A model generated the notes under the pieces. That model saw only the letters and a program-made list of their open reading frames with translations. It was not told where the DNA came from and did no database searches. Shown piece after piece: positions 58,298-64,000 of a DNA stretch of 64,000 nt (position 1 is its first letter; every line of letters begins with the position of its first letter). The translations under genes were made by a program, and so were the position numbers. Source of the stretch: Ampelocalamus luodianensis. Its lineage: Eukaryota > Streptophyta > Magnoliopsida > Poales > Poaceae. Location of the stretch: the NCBI GenBank assembly GCA_036346255.1, contig JAYEVH010000262.1:372001-436000 (forward strand), given 5' to 3'.

Positions 58298-61200
58298 ATG
58301 GCGTCCGCACCGTCTTAGCCGCCATTATCAACATCGCCGAATGCGTTTGGATCTCTGAGGAAAGTGGTACGTACGCGAGATGGCAGAGGAATATCAAAAA
58401 TTCCTCCGGGCCTAATGGCCGTCACGGAGGTCCATGCCAATGGGATCCCCGTGAGTCCCCCAAAGCAACAAGTAGATTCGACCATCTGCGGATACTTGGA
58501 AGGGAACGGTCCCCATCACCACATCGAGCTGGGACACCGTGGTCGGATAATCGGAGACGCCAGCGGCGACGGTTTTAAAATCGTTCACTTTCCCACCGCA
58601 TCAGCGCGCGTGGAACGGCAGTGTTGCTCTTGATGGGAAAGGCGTGGAGGACCTTCAAGAGCGTGCTTGTCACGGCACGTGAATACGGATCGAACGCCCT
58701 TCACAGCGTATAAATTCTTGTTGCGGGATATATGGGATGCCTTTGTGCAAATGAAGACGACGGTCAAATTTCTTGAGGAAAGTGCGACGCACAAGGCTCT
58801 TCAGACACTGAACACTCACCCCCATAGACTCGGCACCGCTGGGTACGTAGGTAAAACTACGCAATGGGCGACGGAGGACGAGAAGGAAACAAGGCCATTT
58901 GCTGAGATCACAGACAAGCGCGCTCTCTCCTGGTTAAGAGCGAGGGCATCAGTCACGTCTTCAGGTGAAATCTCTTTCACAAACCCGGCAGACCGGGATG
59001 TGGCCAACCGTGTGGTAAATATGTCTTCGAACTACCTAGTTGTTAATAGTCCAAAACTTCATAATGTCTATAATAACATGATGACCTCTTGCAGCAAGAA
59101 TTGAGTTCCGCATGCTCCGAAGGCTCCTTCCAAGCAGACAGAGAGAAGGATATACTATTTACGGCCTTGGGAAACAAGGAGCACCGGGTCGCACGCGAGG
59201 CAAAGGGGTTAACGTATCTTGGAGGGATGGATTTCCAGATGACTACTGCACGTATGAGAGCAGGAAGAGATCCAAGGCCGAGTACGACACAGTGTTGGAA
59301 CATGTGCTTACTACAAAATTTGAAGGAAGAGAACGGTGCCATCGCAAAATTTGAAGAAAAGATAGCAAGATTGCAGGACCAAGTGAATCAACTCCTACTC
59401 CTAAACTGCCAAGCCGCCCGTTGTTTTGGGGAGTCCTCCTCAACATCGGAGTAGTGTTGCGTCCACACAAAATTATGAACATGATGACGCCCAATTACCT
59501 ATCGACGACATCAAGGTAATGTACATCTCGAATGCTCCAAAGATAGACTGTAGGACGCCTTAGCTAATTACGATCGCTTTGTAGGAGCCGACGATCGCAC
59601 GCCCAAGTGAGGATGGTTGGGATGTCTATTGAGTCCGGGAGAGGTGGCGATCCATGCAAGGAAGGGATAGTGCAACCACGGTGCCCGTGTGGCGCAGGTT
59701 ACCTCAGGTCCAGTGGACATGGTACATGATAATTTTAGGGCCGTCTCGCTGGAGATTCGCCCGAACGACGACATCAGAACACTAGGGGACATCGCCTTGG
59801 ACCCTATAGTGCCGCCTCAACCGTCTATGACTCCACCCCACCCACCTCGACAAGACCATGCCTCTTCAACAGGACCCTCTCCAATAAGACCCTCCATGAC
59901 TGCACCTCAACCTTCGCTTCAGAAGCCTGCCTCATCGGTTCCTATGGAGAAGACACCGAAGGAACAAAAAAAGCGTGCAGCCGTATCGGTTCCCAAGTCA
60001 TCTCGCAGGAAGACGCGTAGCGGGCAAGTCGTTCAGGACAAATCGAGCTCGAAGAACATTAAGGTGCTTCCGCCTCCTAACCCTAAGAAATACTCTTTGG
60101 GAAGTTCGTTGCTGACCAGCACAATATTAGCCTACGCTGGATTAGGTTGTCAGAGTTTGCATAGCTGGTACATGCAGAAGACCAAAGAGAAAGGACTATT
60201 TCCTCCACGAGCCGGCCCCCTTCGTCGTGGGCTTCGATGACTTATTCGACCTATTCAACCTCAAAGCCCTCGATGCCTCACTTCTACGATACTGGACACT
60301 GTAAGTGTGTACAATCAAGTTCTACATTCACGTAATACCGATTAATATAACAACTCATTGCTTATGTATATAGATACATGATTAAAAATGCCCAGCGATC
60401 GAAAGAACCGGTGGGTTTCCTCGACCCACATATAGTCTCTGAGCAAACCATCTTGGCAGACGCATCCTAATCGAGAAATACATAACGACAGGATTGCTTG
60501 CTCAAAACGACAAGGACTACATAATGGTGTCCTACAACCAGAAGTAAGTGCTTCACTACTTGCTATACAAATTGCATTTGTACTTTATACGCAGCACGAA
60601 CTTAGGTTTAATGACTATAGCGACATACATGAGTAGGTACCACTGGATCCTTTTAGTCATTATACCAAAGAGGAACCAGATACTATACCTTGATTCCCTT
60701 GTCAAAAAAGGCCACGACTTCACCCTTTTGAAATCTTTCCTCCATACATAACTCTATTGTAGTCTTTCTTCGTTTGAAATAGCCGAGGTTAACTTTTTGG
60801 AAACATGTAGGTCGTTCATCTCCTATGTTGCCGATGGAGGGCTATACAAGGGAACAAACGCCACACTTAATCACAGGACGCGATTTTCGGTATGTGCTAC
60901 AACACAATAATCCTATATCATACTGTAATAATGCATCTCGAACCGACTATACCTATATGTTGGACCGAAAAGGCGACTAGAGGGGGTGAATAGAGCACGA
61001 TCTCTTTTTCTCCCAAATTCAATTCAATACGAATCTCACTCCAATAGCTATGAAAGCTATGAAGATCAATCAATCATGCATGCATGGAAGACTTGTATTG
61101 AATCAACTCAAAACCCCAAGTAAAATCAACACAAAAGCAAAACACGAAGACACCGGCGGTCCGACTCTCACGGGGCGGTCGATCGTCGGTCTAGCGTCGA

Positions 61201-63179
61201 CCGATCCAAGCGGTCGACCAATTTCGAGCGGTCGGACCACGGTTCGATGAACAGAGAAAACAGCCCGACAAACCAAACGCAAATTGATCAAACTTTTGAT
61301 TCGTGCGCCCAAACTTCGTGAAATTTGACACACACCTACCTAAGTATGTCGTGAACCTATTCCAAGCAACGATCGTGATAATTCTTGCCAAGATTCGACC
61401 TTTACAGCTTGAGCGGTTAGGTCAAAAACCGAGTCAAAACAAAATATGATCTTGAGACTTGCTCGTGGGTGATTGATGATATTGATGATCCTAGATGTAT
61501 TCCCACACGCCACAGCAAGCTAGATCACGCCCGAAACTAAGCAAAACTCGCGGATCAAAGAAAGACTCAAATCATCAAAAGAGAGAAAGAAAGCAATTGA
61601 CCTCATCTTGAAGAAACTTTCTTTGGATTGATTTGATATGGTATTGGTTTACAACCACTCCATCAATGGATGACAAAGACTCAATACATGAGCACGAAAT
61701 CCAATCCAACTCTCTAGAACCCTAACCTCCTCTCCTCCTCTCCCTAAGCAAATTAGGGTTTCTAAACAATGAAACGTCGAAGGTCGGGAAAGGTGCAGCC
61801 ACCTCCTCCTCTATTTATAGTGGAGGCTTAGGGTTTCTAATAGAGTCTCCTAATGGGCTCCCGCAGGCCCAAAACAAACGGGTGACACACGCACGCCTTT
61901 TAAAGCGCCGTGTCCAAATTGTGCGGCACTCGCTGTTCGCCACGTGTAGGTTGATCCAACGGCCTCATCATGTCGACAAGTCTCTCCCATCCGGCTCCCA
62001 CCGAAACCACCATGGCACTTGCACCACCCGCGCCGCTTGATTCAACCGGCCGACCGAATCGCCCGTTCGGTCACCTTTGTCCATCTTGCACCATACTTGA
62101 GTCCAATGACTTCACCCGCATCGCCGATCATTTTGAACCTCGCCTCCAAGCCTAGTCCCGATCATCCTCGCCGTTGACCGTCGTTGACCACCAAGCAACT
62201 CGCACAACAATAGACAAGAAAATCAAATCGGAACAAGTTCTTCACAACTTGACCCACGTTAGTCAAAACATGCATCATGCAACACATATGACATGAAACC
62301 CATGAACTTGACCTAATCAAGAACCATCGCCACCACACGGCCGACGACGAGTGAAAACCGGTCGATCGCCACCTTGGCCGGCCCGACCGCCACCGCGCAG
62401 ATGATCGCCAATGTAAGGCCGGATCGCCACCAAAGGACTTAGCCAAAATTTCAACATCAAATCCGCAACCTCTCTCGGAAATTTAAAACGAATAGAACTT
62501 TTGATCGAGGCTCCAAAATTATGGGACCAAGTGCAGAGAAACTCCTCACTTGCCTACACCTCTATTTTTGGCCCACTTCAAACTCAAATGCCACTCAACT
62601 TGCTTGGCTCGATCGGTCATCGACGCCGGTCGACCGCTACCCAAACGGTCGGACCGCCACCGGTCGGTCGATCGCCAAAGACAAACCAATTGAGATGGCG
62701 GTCCGATCGCCACCAAGGCCGGTCGATCGCTTGAGACTGACAGAATCTGAACTTTGCCGAAAACTCGTGTTTCCGCAAACCTTCAACGCCATTGCCAATT
62801 GACACATCATCCTAAGATCATGAGCATATCCCCATGATATCCACACTACATATGTAATTCTATTTTTATAGTGCCGCCAGCAAAAAGCAGAAGAATGTGC
62901 ATTCTACGTTTGCCATCATATGCAGAAAATCATGAGTGCTAAGCTGAAGGATCCCGAGGTCGGTCAATCTCGCAATAATTATTTTCTAATTATAAATTTA
63001 AATATATATGCTTACTACTTTACTCTTGCTAGCTAGCTGTGGCTTGAATATAGATTTAGATTCACTCGTTCACAAAGAGATCTCGGATGTTCGAGGGAGG
63101 CTCTGCATCTTCATCAAGACGGAGATCATTGACGCCGCCAGAGAGTTTCACTACTCCAACACCACTGAAGGATCTTGAA
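58298..63179 (+). pseudogene. CACTA second gene: plant transposon protein with C-terminal Ulp1-like cysteine protease, interrupted
   Basis: From ATG 58298 the frame meets TAG at 58316 and then reads on: VRTRDGRGISKIPPGLMAVT, GNGPHHHIELGHRGRIIGD; after a stop, PFTAYKFLLRDIWDAF, HRLGTAGYVGKTTQWATED and SWLRARASVTSSGEI, typical of the second ORF of grass CACTA elements. A coiled coil (AIAKFEEKIARLQDQVNQLL) lies near 59330. C-terminal exons form a Ulp1/SENP-like protease: FVVGFDDLFDLFNLKALDAS (about 60218), YMIKNAQRSKEPVGFLDPHI (about 60376), RYHWILLVIIPK with His at 60641, ILYLDSL with Asp at 60692, ADGGLYKGTNATLNHRTRFS to a GT at 60892, then QQKAEECAFYVCHHMQKIM with Cys at 62896, and a last exon ending at the stop 63177-63179. 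The triad residues are all present. A solo LTR occupies the intron before the Cys exon. Confidence 0.75.
60958..62845 (-). mobile_element. Copia-type solo LTR, minus strand, nested in the CACTA element (1888 bp)
   Basis: On the minus strand it runs from TGTGGATATCATGGGG (62845) to CTATTCACCCCCTCTAGTCG then CCAACA (60958), a TG...CA LTR with the ATTCACCCCC run near its end. Flanks are CTATA (60953-60957) and CTACA (62846-62850), a 4 of 5 match for a target duplication. It contains many GGTCGATCG / CCGACCGG words. It lies wholly in an intron between the Asp and Cys exons of the protease gene. Confidence 0.78.
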
Positions 63180-63417
63180 ACAATTGATTCATTAATTGTA
63201 ATTCACTTTGAATAGTTGTAATTCAATTGTAACTCTAGCGACAATATTTGATACATATTCATTTGTAATTGATTTTGAGTTATAAATGATCACTTTGAGT
63301 TGTCAACGATTGATTCATCTGTGATGTATCTATTTTCTGCATGCTTGTTTTCAGAGGGCATGGCTAGCAATTCCTGAGGCTAGCCGAAAATCAAAAGTAA
63401 ATTAGTTAGGCTGAAAG

Positions 63418-63836
63418 AACTATCACAGATGGTTCATTATTAGAATCGTCTGTGATAACTCACAACATAGACGGTTATAATTACCCACCGTCTGCGATAT
63501 CTACATATTACAGACGGTTCATCATGACAACCGTCTGTGATATTTAGATATCACAGACGGTTCTAATTATAGCCCGCCTGTGATATGGAGATATCACAGA
63601 CGGTTCTAATTATAGACCATCTGTGATATGGGGATATCACAGACGGTTCTAATTATAGCCCGTCTGTGATATGTGGATATCATAGACGGTTGAAATTAGA
63701 GCCGTATGTGATATGGGGATATCACAGACGATTTTTTTAACCGTCTGTGATAACCGCCAGTTATCACAGACGTACAAAAACACAGACGGTTCCGAACCGT
63801 CTGTGATGACGATTCCAAACCGTCTGTGATGACGTT
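63418..63836. repeat. CACTA 3' subterminal repeat array
   Basis: About 17 units of ATCACAGACGGTT or its inverse, many as palindromic pairs separated by CTAATTATA-like spacers. Spacing is 35-45 bp per pair. Same motif as the 5' array. Confidence 0.9.
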
Positions 63837-63849
63837 TTCTATAGTAGTG

Positions 63850-64000
63850 TATGCATTTATTGTTTAATTGGTAGCATCTCTTTGAAGTTTCTGAGTCTAT
63901 TTGATTATAGATGGCAACTTGATATTTTAACTAATCTTTATGTATTTTATCACCAGCGATTCCTTAGCCCTAATTATAGTCTCAGCCTTCAATGCCACAC
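63850..64000. other. Right flank of the CACTA insertion, continuation of the captured unit
   Basis: It begins with the TAT duplication (63850-63852) and continues the sequence interrupted at 51365. A TTGATTATAG followed by ATGGC near 63904-63914 could be a 3' splice site, but I see no protein match in the remaining 90 bases. Confidence 0.35.

Larger units (their letters stand above)
51366..63849 (+). mobile_element. CACTA (En/Spm-type) DNA transposon, 12.5 kb
   Basis: The left end CACTACTACAAAATAG and the inverted right end CACTACTATAGAAAAC share the CACTACTA terminus, flanked by 3-bp TAT duplications. Both ends carry arrays of TCACAGACGGTT in both orientations, the subterminal binding-site arrays of grass CACTA elements. 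Inside are a TNP2-type transposase gene (53479-56690), a hairpin (58121-58219) and a second gene with a C-terminal Ulp1-like protease (58298-63179). A solo LTR of 1.9 kb is nested at 60958, so the original length was about 10.6 kb. Confidence 0.93.

Noticed and set aside
51396..63836. Regularly spaced repeats that could be mistaken for a CRISPR array
   Set aside because: The units alternate in orientation, spacers are short and irregular, and they lie just inside CACTA ends with a 3-bp target duplication in a plant genome. They are subterminal transposase-binding repeats.

Overview
The window is nuclear DNA from a grass, most likely rice or a close relative. The evidence is spliced genes with GT-AG introns, an LRR-XII (Xa21/FLS2-type) receptor kinase, long-LTR Ty3/gypsy and Ty1/copia elements, Stowaway- and hAT-type MITEs, and a large CACTA transposon with TCACAGACGGTT subterminal repeats. 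I see no operons, rRNA, tRNA or CRISPR. Nearly everything is transposon or transposon-damaged gene.

Layout. 1-1031: GC-rich sequence, then a truncated 5' copy of a receptor kinase gene. 1955-6143: internally deleted copia element (target duplication AAAAC). 6192-6439: Stowaway-like MITE. 6854-10725: two-exon LRR receptor kinase with a non-RD kinase domain; its 5' coding part carries three one-base deletions. 11243-22811: complete gypsy element with 2.8-kb LTRs (target duplication CATGG). 22817-30044: remains of a minus-strand DUF1475-type membrane protein gene, with a gypsy solo LTR (23410-26417, GATGC) and a copia solo LTR (26769-27870, AAAAT) in its introns. 30045-35400: hAT-like MITEs, minisatellites and a small copia solo LTR (33029-33253, ATGGT). 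35400-40985: two decayed transposon-derived gene families, a zinc-knuckle ORF and a Transposase_28-like coiled-coil gene. About 41310-45243: minus-strand gypsy LTR. 45244-48780: AT-rich repeats, a possible Helitron 3' end and a C-rich Pro-rich stretch. 48793-51365 and 63850-64000: a possible Helitron carrying same-strand pieces of a glutamate decarboxylase gene and a THO complex subunit 5 gene. 51366-63849: CACTA element (TAT duplication) inserted in that unit, with a TNP2-type transposase, a second gene ending in a Ulp1-like cysteine protease, a near-perfect 99-nt hairpin between the two, and a copia solo LTR (60958-62845) in an intron of the second gene.

How it fits together. The receptor kinase is the only host-type gene close to intact; its family detects microbial or peptide signals at the plasma membrane. 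The CACTA element is a nearly whole autonomous-type element, though its transposase frame now has stops. Several stops in the window read TAG where the family has Gln (CAG), as expected from deamination of CHG-methylated cytosine. The two LTRs of the gypsy element are almost identical in AT-rich stretches but differ by many 1-3 base indels in C/G-rich and CHG contexts. That is odd for normal divergence and may reflect consensus errors at methylated cytosines.

Family names rest on my memory of the protein families. No database search was possible.
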